DNA of 30,339 bases from an uncultured Mollicutes bacterium (lineage in GTDB: Bacteria; Bacillota_I; Bacilli_A; RFN20; CAG-826), in contig UQOB01000005.1 in the NCBI GenBank assembly GCA_900542595.1, positions 1 through 30,339 on the forward strand, written 5' to 3'. Positions 14,294 through 22,289 of the stretch are shown here, one piece after another (positions within the stretch are counted from its first letter, which is position 1; each line of letters opens with the position of its first letter). The notes under the pieces are model-generated. The model made no database searches. It was given only the letters and a program-made list of their open reading frames with translations, and was not told the origin of the DNA. Made by a program: the position numbers and the translations under genes.

Positions 14294-16159
14294 TTATTTT
14301 TGGGTTTTTAAAATCTCTTCCTTCACTTCTTCCGCTCTTAGGTTATACCGATGAAGTTGAGAGTCAAAGCTCCCGTGATTTACGAAGGTTAAGGGTAAAC
14401 TAAAGCGATACGCTTTCCCGTGATAGCCTTTTAAAAGTAAGGACGCGAGGAGCGTTTCACTAAAACCATTGATAGTGCCATAAGCATCATAGATATAGAT
14501 AGCCGGGCTTTCTTTAATGAGGTTGATATCTTCTTCATTTAGCGGGAAAAGATAGAGAGGATCGATAAAATTATATTTATCCTTATCTAATAAACGGAAT
14601 AAGTTTCTCCCTAAATCCCCGATGGCGATAACCGTCGGTTTATTCTTATCAAAAGGCGTTAAATAGTTAAAACGATAAGGAGTTAAAGTTTCGTTATAAT
14701 CTTGCTTTTTCTCAAGTAAAGAATGGGGATAACGGATAGCGAAGATGCCTCGTCCCTTTTTAAAGGATTCTTCCAGCAAGAAATCCGCTTCTTGGAAGGT
14801 GCTGGGTTGAGTGATTGTGACGTTAGGGATCGATTTTAAGAAAGTTTCGTCATAGATCCCCTGGTGGGTATCACCATTAGTTCCCACTAAGCCCGCTCGA
14901 TCGATGAGGAGGGTGAGGTCGATATTGAGGCGGGCGCAGTCATGGCTCAATTCATCGTAGGCTCGTTGGAGAAAAGTCGAATATATCGACACAATCGGAT
15001 GGAAGCCGTTAAGAGCGAGCGCCCCCGCTAAAGTTAAAGCGTGTTCTTCGCTGATTCCGACGTCTTTCGATCTTTCTGGGAAAGTATTAAAAGCCTCTTC
15101 TAAGTGGCTCCCCTTCTTCATCGCCGGACAAATCAAGAAAGTATCGGGATATTTTTTCATGCTTTCCGTCACCTTTTGCCCCATGTAGTTAGACCAGCTG
15201 ATTAAGGTCGGATGCATATTTAAGGGTTTTCCCGTCTTAACGTCAAAGGGGGTCACCCCGTGCCAATAGCCGTCTTCGTCATCTTCCGCGAGAGAGTAGC
15301 CTTTTCCTTTCTTCGTTAAAACATGGATGACGATGGGTTTCGTCACTTTCTTGGCTTTCGTGAAGGCTTTTTCTAAGGCCTTCATATCATGCCCATCAAC
15401 GGGGCCATAATAAGAAAAGCCCAAATCATCGAACATATTGACCCGGACGAGTTTACTTTTAATCCAGGTTTTTAAGTGATAGGTAGTGAGATAGAATTTT
15501 TCTCCGATCTTCCCTTTCGTGAAGGCCCGGCGGTACGCGGAACGGAGTTTATTGTAAGAGGGCGCTAAAGAAATCTTTCTAAACATCTTATTAAAGCCCC
15601 CGGTCGGCTTACTGATCGACATCCCGTTATCGTTTAAAATAACAATCACTTTATGGTCATTATTCCCGATATCATTTAAAGCTTCAAAGGCTAGACCATT
15701 GACGATAGAAGCGTCACCGGTGACCGCGACAACATCGTAATTTTCTTTTCTTAAGTCTCTCGCGACCGCAAAACCTAAGGCCGCACTTAAAGAGGTGCCG
15801 CTATGGCCAGCTTCATAACAATCGTACGGTGATTCATTGAGCTTTTGAAAACCGCTGGTTGCTCCTTCTTGGTTTAAGTTCTCTAAGCTTCGTCCCGTCA
15901 AAAGCTTTTCCGCGTAACATTGGTGCCCGACGTCGAGGATGAGTTTATCTTTGGGGAAAGAAAAACTTCGAAATAAACTGATCGTCAGTTCGACGACCCC
16001 GAGATTACTAGAAAGGTGACCGCCGTAGAGGGAGGTGGCTCTTATAATTTCTTCCCTGAGCGAACTCGCAACATCCTTTAATTGATCGTAAGAAAGCTTT
16101 TTGAGGTCATCGGGGCTTTTTAGGTCCTTATATGTGTATTTATCGATTGTTTTAGCCAT
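14294..16159 (-). CDS. dxs: 1-deoxy-D-xylulose-5-phosphate synthase
   Basis: A 621-aa ThDP enzyme that condenses pyruvate and glyceraldehyde-3-phosphate, first step of the MEP isoprenoid pathway. Visible are GGHLSSNLG near 46-54, DVGHQCYAEKLLTGR, AGHSGTSLS, the ThDP/Mg motif GDASIVNG with AFEALN and NDNGMSIS, the acid of the second domain in SEEHALTLAG, and GTNGDTHQGIYD in the pyrimidine domain. The ThDP motif has GDA where GDG is usual. In many Bacillota ispA lies between xseB and dxs; here it is absent. No clear Shine-Dalgarno is seen; the ATG is 21 nt past the xseB stop. Confidence 0.95.
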   Translation of the reverse strand: MAKTIDKYTYKDLKSPDDLKKLSYDQLKDVASSLREEIIRATSLYGGHLSSNLGVVELTISLFRSFSFPKDKLILDVGHQCYAEKLLTGRSLENLNQEGATSGFQKLNESPYDCYEAGHSGTSLSAALGFAVARDLRKENYDVVAVTGDASIVNGLAFEALNDIGNNDHKVIVILNDNGMSISKPTGGFNKMFRKISLAPSYNKLRSAYRRAFTKGKIGEKFYLTTYHLKTWIKSKLVRVNMFDDLGFSYYGPVDGHDMKALEKAFTKAKKVTKPIVIHVLTKKGKGYSLAEDDEDGYWHGVTPFDVKTGKPLNMHPTLISWSNYMGQKVTESMKKYPDTFLICPAMKKGSHLEEAFNTFPERSKDVGISEEHALTLAGALALNGFHPIVSIYSTFLQRAYDELSHDCARLNIDLTLLIDRAGLVGTNGDTHQGIYDETFLKSIPNVTITQPSTFQEADFLLEESFKKGRGIFAIRYPHSLLEKKQDYNETLTPYRFNYLTPFDKNKPTVIAIGDLGRNLFRLLDKDKYNFIDPLYLFPLNEEDINLIKESPAIYIYDAYGTINGFSETLLASLLLKGYHGKAYRFSLPLTFVNHGSFDSQLHRYNLRAEEVKEEILKTQK

Positions 16160-16174
16160 CGTGAAACCACTAAT

Positions 16175-16193
16175 AAACTACTAATTATCTACT
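16175..16193. repeat. Second copy of a 19-bp word also found near dif
   Basis: These 19 bases, containing ACTACTAATTATCTACT, are identical to 3099-3117. Here they cover the last codons of xseB and the xseB-dxs gap. Probably coincidence in AT-rich DNA, but the length is unusual for a window this size. Confidence 0.5.
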
Positions 16194-16396
16194 TTTATCT
16201 CTTCGTTCTTATCGCTGAACTTTTTTACTACTTCTTTGGCGTCGTTCAGCTGTTTGGTGAGATCTTTAATTAAACTTTCCCCTTCTTGATATAAGGCGAG
16301 ATTCTTTTCGAGCGATAAATCTTCGTTTTCTACTTGGCTGATAATCTCTTCTAACTTCTTCATCTTTTCTTCAAAACTAAGCTCTTTCTTTTCCAT
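16181..16396 (-). CDS. xseB: Exodeoxyribonuclease VII small subunit
   Basis: A 71-aa helical protein with the family signature SFEEKMKKLEEIISQVENED followed by LSLEKNLALYQEGESLIKDL. It binds XseA to form exonuclease VII, which degrades single-stranded DNA. AGGGAG lies 8 nt before the ATG, which overlaps the xseA 3' end by 20 nt. Typical length. Confidence 0.95.
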   Translation of the reverse strand: MEKKELSFEEKMKKLEEIISQVENEDLSLEKNLALYQEGESLIKDLTKQLNDAKEVVKKFSDKNEEIKVDN

Positions 16397-17588
16397 CTTT
16401 TATCTCCCTTACCTGCGATGTGATTATACCATTTTTCACTTGGCTCTTGATTGTTACTCCGGCTTTAACGTCTTTGATATCTTTAACAATTTTTCCCTCT
16501 TCCGTATAGGTGACACTATACCCGCGAGAAAGAATCTTTAAGGGGTTAAGATTAATGAGAGTGCTCTTCATTTCATTAAAGATTCGTTCTTGGTTTAGGA
16601 GATACCTTTCAAAACCGCTTTCTAATCGCATCTTTAAGTTCATCAGTTTTTCTTTCTTCATCTCATACATTGCGCTAGGCGAAGAGAAAAACTTCTTATT
16701 CTTGATGAGTTGGAGTTTCATCTCTAAGTCGGTGATTTTTCTTAAAACGCTCTTTTGCAGTTCCGCTCTTCTTTCTTCCAATCCCAAGAGAAGTTCCCCT
16801 TGATCAGGGGCAATGAGATTAGCGGCCGCGGTTGGGGTGCTGACCCGTTGGTCACTCACTAAATCGAGGATCGAGAAATCGATTTCGTGCCCGACCGCAC
16901 TGACGACCGGGGTTTTTCTTTTGGCGATCACTCGCGCTAACTTTTCGCTATTAAAAGTATCGAGGTCATCTTTACTACCGCCGCCGCGGCTAATGACTAT
17001 CACATCGAGATTTAAGCTATCCGCGAAGGCGAAAGCTCTAATTAAATCGTTCTCAGCTTCTTTTCCTTGCACTAAAGAATAGAAGATATCGAGCTCCGCT
17101 AATTTATAGTGATTAAAGAGATTTTTAATGAAGTCGCTCTCCGCCGCGCTATCTTTCCCGGTAATTAAACCGATTTTTCTCGGGAAAGCCGGTAAAGATA
17201 ATTTATGTTTTTCACTGAATAAACCTTCTTTTTCGAGTTTTTCTTTTAAAAGCTTCAGAGCTAAGAGTTTCTCCCCGATTCCGCTTTCTTGCATGTTATA
17301 GACTGTGAACTTAAGTTGCCCGCGGTTCTTATAGATGGTGAAGGAGCCAAAACAAGTGACTCTTTGCCCAACTTCCGGTTTAAAGGTTAATTGACTGAGG
17401 TTATTCCCCCACATTTGGCAAGAAAGAGAGCTTTCATCATCCTTAATATCAAAAAACATCCCCTTACCGGGGAGAATGCGCACGGAGGTGATTTCCCCTT
17501 CCGTATAGATGTAACTGAACCTGCTGTCTTCATTGACCGCGAGATTAAGTTCCGTCAAGAGTTCCTTAATCTTATGGATGACTGGCAT
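16377..17588 (-). CDS. xseA: Exodeoxyribonuclease VII large subunit
   Basis: A 403-aa catalytic subunit. An OB-fold single-strand-DNA-binding domain occupies about 1-100 (MFFDIKDDESSLSCQMWG near 44-61). The catalytic domain contains KIGLITGKDSAAESDF, VISRGGGSKDDLDTFN and AVGHEIDFSILDLVSDQRVSTPTAAA in separated stretches, all family hallmarks. A coiled-coil region follows from about 270, and the C-terminal LNPLKILSRGYSVT segment is conserved. Overlaps nusB by 17 nt and xseB by 20 nt. Standard length is near 400-450. Confidence 0.95.
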   Translation of the reverse strand: MPVIHKIKELLTELNLAVNEDSRFSYIYTEGEITSVRILPGKGMFFDIKDDESSLSCQMWGNNLSQLTFKPEVGQRVTCFGSFTIYKNRGQLKFTVYNMQESGIGEKLLALKLLKEKLEKEGLFSEKHKLSLPAFPRKIGLITGKDSAAESDFIKNLFNHYKLAELDIFYSLVQGKEAENDLIRAFAFADSLNLDVIVISRGGGSKDDLDTFNSEKLARVIAKRKTPVVSAVGHEIDFSILDLVSDQRVSTPTAAANLIAPDQGELLLGLEERRAELQKSVLRKITDLEMKLQLIKNKKFFSSPSAMYEMKKEKLMNLKMRLESGFERYLLNQERIFNEMKSTLINLNPLKILSRGYSVTYTEEGKIVKDIKDVKAGVTIKSQVKNGIITSQVREIKDGKERA

Positions 17589-18024
17589 ATTTTTCTTTAT
17601 TTTTCGGGATTAAGACATTATCTAAGATAGCGTTGACGAATTTATAATCGGTGGGAGCTAAATAGGTTTTACTTAATTTAATCGCGATATCGATGACAAC
17701 TTTTTTATCAACTTCCGGTTCAACGTAATAATAATGAGCGAAACTCATGATTAAAATCGCTTGTTCCACCCGGTTAAGCCGGTCGAAAGTCCATTTCCGC
17801 ATGTGCTTATTGAATTCTTCGATGATGACAGGAAAATTCTTTAAAGCTTCAATCAGCGATTTCTTGAGGTAAAAGGAAACTTCTTCATAAGGTTTTTCGG
17901 TAGCGTCGCTTAAAAGTTTCTCGACGTCGACTTCCTCTTTCATATCGAGATACGTCAAAGCTTCATAGAGCACGGTCATCAAGATCGTTTGTTCTTCGTT
18001 ACGTGATAGAGTTTTACCGGGCAT
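17572..18024 (-). CDS. nusB: Transcription antitermination factor NusB
   Basis: A 150-aa all-helical NusB, which with NusE (S10) binds boxA RNA for rRNA antitermination. Family features are the RNEEQTILMTVLYEALTY start, the WTFDRLNRVEQAILIMSFAH segment (about 88-107) and DKKVVIDIAIKLSKTY near the end. Located, as in many Bacillota, just downstream of asp23/yqhY. The start has AAAGGAAA 4 nt upstream and overlaps the previous gene by 11 nt. Confidence 0.92.
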   Translation of the reverse strand: MPGKTLSRNEEQTILMTVLYEALTYLDMKEEVDVEKLLSDATEKPYEEVSFYLKKSLIEALKNFPVIIEEFNKHMRKWTFDRLNRVEQAILIMSFAHYYYVEPEVDKKVVIDIAIKLSKTYLAPTDYKFVNAILDNVLIPKNKEKYASHP

Positions 18025-18517
18025 TGAGTTTCCTTTCTAACCCCCGTAGTTTAGCATATTTAAGAATTAAAATAAGGTGGAAAATTAAGAAAACGACGTG
18101 AATTACGAGGCTTATGATATAAGAGGCTAAATCGAAGTGATTAAAGATGTCCGGAATTATTAAAAAACAGGTGTAAATCGTGTCGATAAAGAGGAAGGAT
18201 GTCAGGACGTACGCTCCAAGCATTTTAACTTTCGCGGCTCTTAAGGTTAAGTAGATACTAATAGCGAGAAAGACCGCGCTAAGAACAAAAGCTAAGATAT
18301 CCGGTGCAATAAAGCTCTGAAAACCTTCCATATTAAAAGCGCTATAAAGGGCTCTAAAAGAAGAGAAAGATAAAGCTAGAGAGTAATTTTTATCGAAAAA
18401 GACCACCGCGAAAGAGAAACAAGAAATCAAAGGATACATTAAAAGAACGAAAGCCCATTTCTGAAATTTAATGAGCTCCCGTTCCAGGATATCCATTTTG
18501 CTCGGCTTATCACTCAT
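18014..18517 (-). CDS. Four-helix membrane protein of unknown function
   Basis: A 167-aa protein with four predicted membrane segments at about 20-42, 72-95, 100-121 and 129-153, and a basic C terminus (LRGLERKLNAR). No family is recognised. It is translationally coupled on both sides: a 4-nt overlap with asp23 upstream and an 11-nt overlap with nusB downstream. Asp23 proteins in other Bacillota are tethered to the membrane by a partner (AmaP); this could play an equivalent role, but that is inference from position only. Confidence 0.75.
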   Translation of the reverse strand: MSDKPSKMDILERELIKFQKWAFVLLMYPLISCFSFAVVFFDKNYSLALSFSSFRALYSAFNMEGFQSFIAPDILAFVLSAVFLAISIYLTLRAAKVKMLGAYVLTSFLFIDTIYTCFLIIPDIFNHFDLASYIISLVIHVVFLIFHLILILKYAKLRGLERKLNAR

Positions 18518-18861
18518 CGAATTTGGACTACTTTAATTTGAATGGAGAAGGGAAGAGCTTCGCTAGTAGTCGTTATAGCGTTCGCGACTTCTTCTTGAAT
18601 CCGTTCACAGATTTCTTGGACGTTGATGTTTTTATGAATCACCACGTTTAAGTGGAGTTCGATTCTTCCATCTTTCCGGAAGAAGGCTCGCACTGGGTCA
18701 TTTAAAAAGAAATTCCACTTCTTTTTATTATCGACTTTCTCGATTTCCGCTCCTTCAACCTGATTGACGGCTAAAGTCGCGATCGTTTCAATCGCCCGGC
18801 GGCTGATGCCCATTTCCCCGCTGTTACGGTAGTTATTTAAATAGTAATAATCGTGATTCAT
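18514..18861 (-). CDS. Asp23/Gls24 (YqhY-type) envelope-stress protein
   Basis: A 115-aa single-domain Asp23/Gls24 protein: GEMGISRRAIETIATLAVNQ near 16-35, VEGAEIEKVD, and a C-terminal VQEICERIQEEVANAI helix. YqhY relatives are linked to acetyl-CoA carboxylase and envelope homeostasis. It is the first gene of the asp23-nusB-xseAB-dxs run. It has no Shine-Dalgarno; the promoter's -10 box lies 6 nt before the ATG. Confidence 0.88.
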   Translation of the reverse strand: MNHDYYYLNNYRNSGEMGISRRAIETIATLAVNQVEGAEIEKVDNKKKWNFFLNDPVRAFFRKDGRIELHLNVVIHKNINVQEICERIQEEVANAITTTSEALPFSIQIKVVQIR

Positions 18862-18867
18862 GCTTAT

Positions 18868-18896
18868 ATTCTAAAGGGTTTTCCCATCTTTGTGAA
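18868..18896 (-). promoter_or_regulatory. Promoter of the asp23-nusB-xse-dxs operon, abutting the start codon
   Basis: On the minus strand TTCACA (18891-18896), a 17-bp spacer, then TAGAAT (18868-18873). Six nucleotides later is the asp23 ATG, so transcription should begin at or next to the start codon, predicting a leaderless mRNA. Confidence 0.6.
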
Positions 18897-18904
18897 TAAG
18901 GAGG

Positions 18905-18936
18905 AAAAAGAGAAAAGGCCCCACTTAAGGAGCCTT
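18905..18936 (-). terminator. Rho-independent terminator of tkt
   Basis: On the minus strand AAGGCTCC, loop TTAAGT, GGGGCCTT (one G-U pair), followed by a T-rich tail with one C. It lies 10 nt past the tkt stop. Confidence 0.85.
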
Positions 18937-18946
18937 AGTTAACTTT

Positions 18947-20920
18947 TTATTCTTTAATGAGTTTTAAGAGATAATCCGCTACAAGTTCGGGGGTAAAGCC
19001 GTAGTCCTTTAAGACATCGCTCGTTTTCCCGCTCTTTCCGAACCGCTCAACGTCATAAACGTGGCAGGCATATTTGTAGTACGGGGTCGCATTATCCATT
19101 TCGATCCCCACCCGTTTACAGCGAGGAAGCGTGAAGAAGTTTTCTTTGAATTCATCGCTATTTTCATCGAAGAGTTCGAAAGATAAACAAGAGATGACTC
19201 TCGCTTTAACTTTGCCGTGAAGAAGTTTTAAGGCTTCTAAGACTAAACTCACTTCGCTTCCCGAACACAAGATTTCTAAATCCAAGGGAGCATCAGCCTT
19301 ATAGACTTCGTAGAACCCATGGGCCATTTCTTTAATTGACTTATTATCGCTATAGGGAGCGAGGTTTTGTCTCGAAAGGATCATGCAAGACGGCCGATGT
19401 TTATTCTCTAAAGCTAAAGCGTAGCTCTTAAAGACTTCGTTTTCATCCCCAGGCCTAAAGACCAAAGTATTGGGGATGAGCCTTAAAGAGGAAGTTTGTT
19501 CAATCGGTTGGTGGGTTGGTCCATCTTCCCCGACCGCGAGAGAATCGTGGGTAAAGACATAGATAGCCGGTAAATCTTCTAAGGCTGACATCCTGATCGC
19601 GTTCCGCATGTAGTCGCTAAAGACTAAGAAACTTCCGACGTAGGTTAAGAGCCCCCCATGGAGTAGAGCGCCATTTTGGATGGAGGCCATTAAGAATTCT
19701 CTAATCCCAAAGTTAATATTTCTTCCTTCCGGAGTAAGGGGCGAAAGGTCAATCATCCCTTTAGACGGGGTTTTGACCGAACTCTTAACGTCCGCGCTAC
19801 CCCCAATCGTCCAAGGAAGAGCCTGCACGATCGCGGTCAAAGCCTTTTCGCTGCTTTCCCGGCCGCTAACCGGGGCGGGAGAGGCTTTTAAACTTAACAA
19901 CGCATCGACCGCTTTCTTCGTATCGAACTCTAAGCTTTCTTTAAAGCTTTCATAGATATCCGGGTACTTTTCTTTATAGCTTTCTAAGGTCTTTTGGTAA
20001 TCCTCATAGGCCTTTTTACCCCGGGCTTTAAATTCCATGAAGTCTTCATAGACGTCTTCCCTTACGAAGAATGGGGTTTCCGGGTAACCATAGAACTTCT
20101 TGGCTTCATCGCCCATCTTTTCCCCTAAGGGACTACCATGGGATTTACAGTTCCCTTCCAGTTCGGTACCGTAACCGATGACGCTGTGGAGAATGATAAC
20201 AGTCGGTTTATCTTTTTGCTTTTTCGCGTTCGTTATCGCGTTATCAATGGCTTCCACATCATTTCCGTCTTTAACGGTGATGACGTGCCAGCCGACACTT
20301 TCAAACCGTTTGACCATGTCTTCTTTCGATGATAAAGAAGTCGGACCATCCAAAGTCGAAGTGTTTTGATCGAGGAAAAGGATTAAACGATTTAATTTAT
20401 GAAGACCTGCGAAAGCGATGGCTTCTTGAGAAATCCCTTCTTCCAAGCACCCGTCACCCGCTAAACAATAGGTGTAATGAGAACAAAGTTCATTGCCTTC
20501 CGGGTAGAAGTGTCTTAAATGTTTTTCCGCGAGAGCGAACCCGACAGCTTGCGCTAAACCTTGGCCTAAAGGACCGCTAGTCGCATCGACACCGGGCGTC
20601 ACATGAACTTCCGGGTGACCGGGAGTTTTGCTATCGAGTTGCCTAAAGTGCTTAAGGTCATCTAAGGTCACATCGTACCCTGACACGTGAAGCATCGCGT
20701 AAAGCAGAGCGCTACAATGGCCGCTAGAGAGAATGAAACGATCCCGATTAAAGAAATCAGGGTGAGTAGGATCCGCCGTGAGATGGCTCCTAAAAAGCAC
20801 GTAAAGGGTCGGCGCGACATCGAGCGCCATCCCCGGGTGACCGCTTTTCGCCGTGTTAGTTTCATCAATGATGAGAGAACGGATACAAGCGATACTGTTT
20901 CGATTAAATCTAGCTTTCAT
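18947..20920 (-). CDS. tkt: Transketolase
   Basis: A 657-aa ThDP enzyme of the pentose phosphate pathway that moves two-carbon units between sugar phosphates. Motifs seen are AKSGHPGMALDVAP at 24-37, FILSSGHCSALLYAMLH, SGPLGQGLAQAVG, the ThDP motif GDGCLEEGISQEA, FGIREFLMASIQNG, and DGPTHQPIEQTSSLR in the second domain. The length is normal. AGGAGG lies 5 nt upstream of the ATG. It stands between a terminator and hisS with a 41-nt gap and may share the hisS transcript. Confidence 0.95.
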   Translation of the reverse strand: MKARFNRNSIACIRSLIIDETNTAKSGHPGMALDVAPTLYVLFRSHLTADPTHPDFFNRDRFILSSGHCSALLYAMLHVSGYDVTLDDLKHFRQLDSKTPGHPEVHVTPGVDATSGPLGQGLAQAVGFALAEKHLRHFYPEGNELCSHYTYCLAGDGCLEEGISQEAIAFAGLHKLNRLILFLDQNTSTLDGPTSLSSKEDMVKRFESVGWHVITVKDGNDVEAIDNAITNAKKQKDKPTVIILHSVIGYGTELEGNCKSHGSPLGEKMGDEAKKFYGYPETPFFVREDVYEDFMEFKARGKKAYEDYQKTLESYKEKYPDIYESFKESLEFDTKKAVDALLSLKASPAPVSGRESSEKALTAIVQALPWTIGGSADVKSSVKTPSKGMIDLSPLTPEGRNINFGIREFLMASIQNGALLHGGLLTYVGSFLVFSDYMRNAIRMSALEDLPAIYVFTHDSLAVGEDGPTHQPIEQTSSLRLIPNTLVFRPGDENEVFKSYALALENKHRPSCMILSRQNLAPYSDNKSIKEMAHGFYEVYKADAPLDLEILCSGSEVSLVLEALKLLHGKVKARVISCLSFELFDENSDEFKENFFTLPRCKRVGIEMDNATPYYKYACHVYDVERFGKSGKTSDVLKDYGFTPELVADYLLKLIKE

Positions 20921-20961
20921 AGTTCCTCCTAGTATTTATTTAGTAATAATCTAGTTCTTAT

Positions 20962-22275
20962 TTAGTGGCTATAATGATGTTCATGTTCGTGTTCTTCTTC
21001 CATCATCTTTTCAAGCGTTGCGAAGAAATCTTCTTCCGGGGTTAAACTGACTTCCACTTGTTCTTCGGTTCGAAGGTTTTTAACTTTAACAACTCCCCGA
21101 GCAAGTTCATCTTCCCCGTAGATAACCGCGAACTTCGCGTTCTTCCTGACCGCTTTCTTAAAGGCCGCTCCAACTTTTTGGGCTTTATAGCTGTAATTAA
21201 CTTGGTAGCCTTCGCTTCTCAGTAAGGTCGCTAAAAGTAAAGTTTCCCGGTCATCTATTTCCCCGACCGGGATTAAATAGAAGTCGCTGGTTTCTTGGAT
21301 ATCATCTAAAAGATGGAGTTCATCGAGGACGCTGACGACCCGTTCTAAGCCGCAGGCAAAACCGACGCCACCCATATCCGGTCCCCCGAGGTCACTGACT
21401 AAACTCGCATAGTGTCCCCCGCCGGCTAAGGCGCCGTATTTACTTAAATCACCACTCATACTGACTTCAAAGACAATTTCCGAATAATAATCTAAGCCTC
21501 TCACTAAGTTATCATCGATGATGTACTTAATGCCGTTATCATCGAGGTATTGAAGGGTTTTCTTGAAGCGTTCTTGGCTCTTTTCCGTTAAATAATCTTT
21601 TAAGTGCGGCGCTCCTTTAACAATCGCTTGGTCTTCCGGGACTTTGCAGTCAAGAATCCGTAAGGGATTGATTTCAAATCGGGCGTGGCAGTCTTCGCAC
21701 ATCTCACTTAAATGGGGTTCAAAGTAGGCTTTTAACGCTTTCCGGTAATTATCCCGGCTTTCCTTATCCCCTAAACAATTGATTTTAACGACTAAGTCTT
21801 TAAACCCTAAGTAAGTTAAGCTTTGAACTAAAGTTAAAATCACCTCGCTATCGAGCAAAGGACTATCTTCCCCGATCGCCTCAACGCCAAATTGATGGAA
21901 TTCCCGGTAGCGGCCGAGCTGCGGTCTTTCGTAACGGAATAAGGGTCCAGAATAGTAGTACTTTAAGGGTAAATCTTGAGTAGCGTAGAGTTTGTTCGAT
22001 AAGATACTTCGCACCACGCTCGCGGTAAATTCCGGCCTTAAAGAAAGGCTTCTCCCCCCTTTATCGTCAAAAGTGTACATTTCTTTTCGGACGATATCGG
22101 TGCTTTCCCCAGTACCTCTACTAAAGAGTTCGGTATGTTCTAAAACCGGCACCACCATTTCTTCATAGCCGTACAGTTCACTGACCGAAGTAAATACATC
22201 GGTGACGAACCGCATCTTTTCGGCATTAAGCCCATAAAAATCATGGGTGCCTTTAACAGGTTGAATCTTTTCCAT
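20962..22275 (-). CDS. hisS: Histidyl-tRNA synthetase
   Basis: A 437-aa class II synthetase. Motif 1 follows PVKGTHDFYG; motif 2 is FRYERPQLGRYREFHQFG; the His-specific LVRGLDYYSEIVFEV and motif 3 GGVGFACGLERV are clear. The C-terminal anticodon-binding domain covers about 330-420. The last 12 residues are an acidic His-rich tail (EEEHEHEHHYSH), unusual for the family. AGGAGA overlapping the relA stop serves as its ribosome site, so it is cotranscribed with relA, an arrangement common in Bacillota. Confidence 0.95.
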   Translation of the reverse strand: MEKIQPVKGTHDFYGLNAEKMRFVTDVFTSVSELYGYEEMVVPVLEHTELFSRGTGESTDIVRKEMYTFDDKGGRSLSLRPEFTASVVRSILSNKLYATQDLPLKYYYSGPLFRYERPQLGRYREFHQFGVEAIGEDSPLLDSEVILTLVQSLTYLGFKDLVVKINCLGDKESRDNYRKALKAYFEPHLSEMCEDCHARFEINPLRILDCKVPEDQAIVKGAPHLKDYLTEKSQERFKKTLQYLDDNGIKYIIDDNLVRGLDYYSEIVFEVSMSGDLSKYGALAGGGHYASLVSDLGGPDMGGVGFACGLERVVSVLDELHLLDDIQETSDFYLIPVGEIDDRETLLLATLLRSEGYQVNYSYKAQKVGAAFKKAVRKNAKFAVIYGEDELARGVVKVKNLRTEEQVEVSLTPEEDFFATLEKMMEEEHEHEHHYSH

Positions 22276-22289
22276 AATCTATCTTTCTC

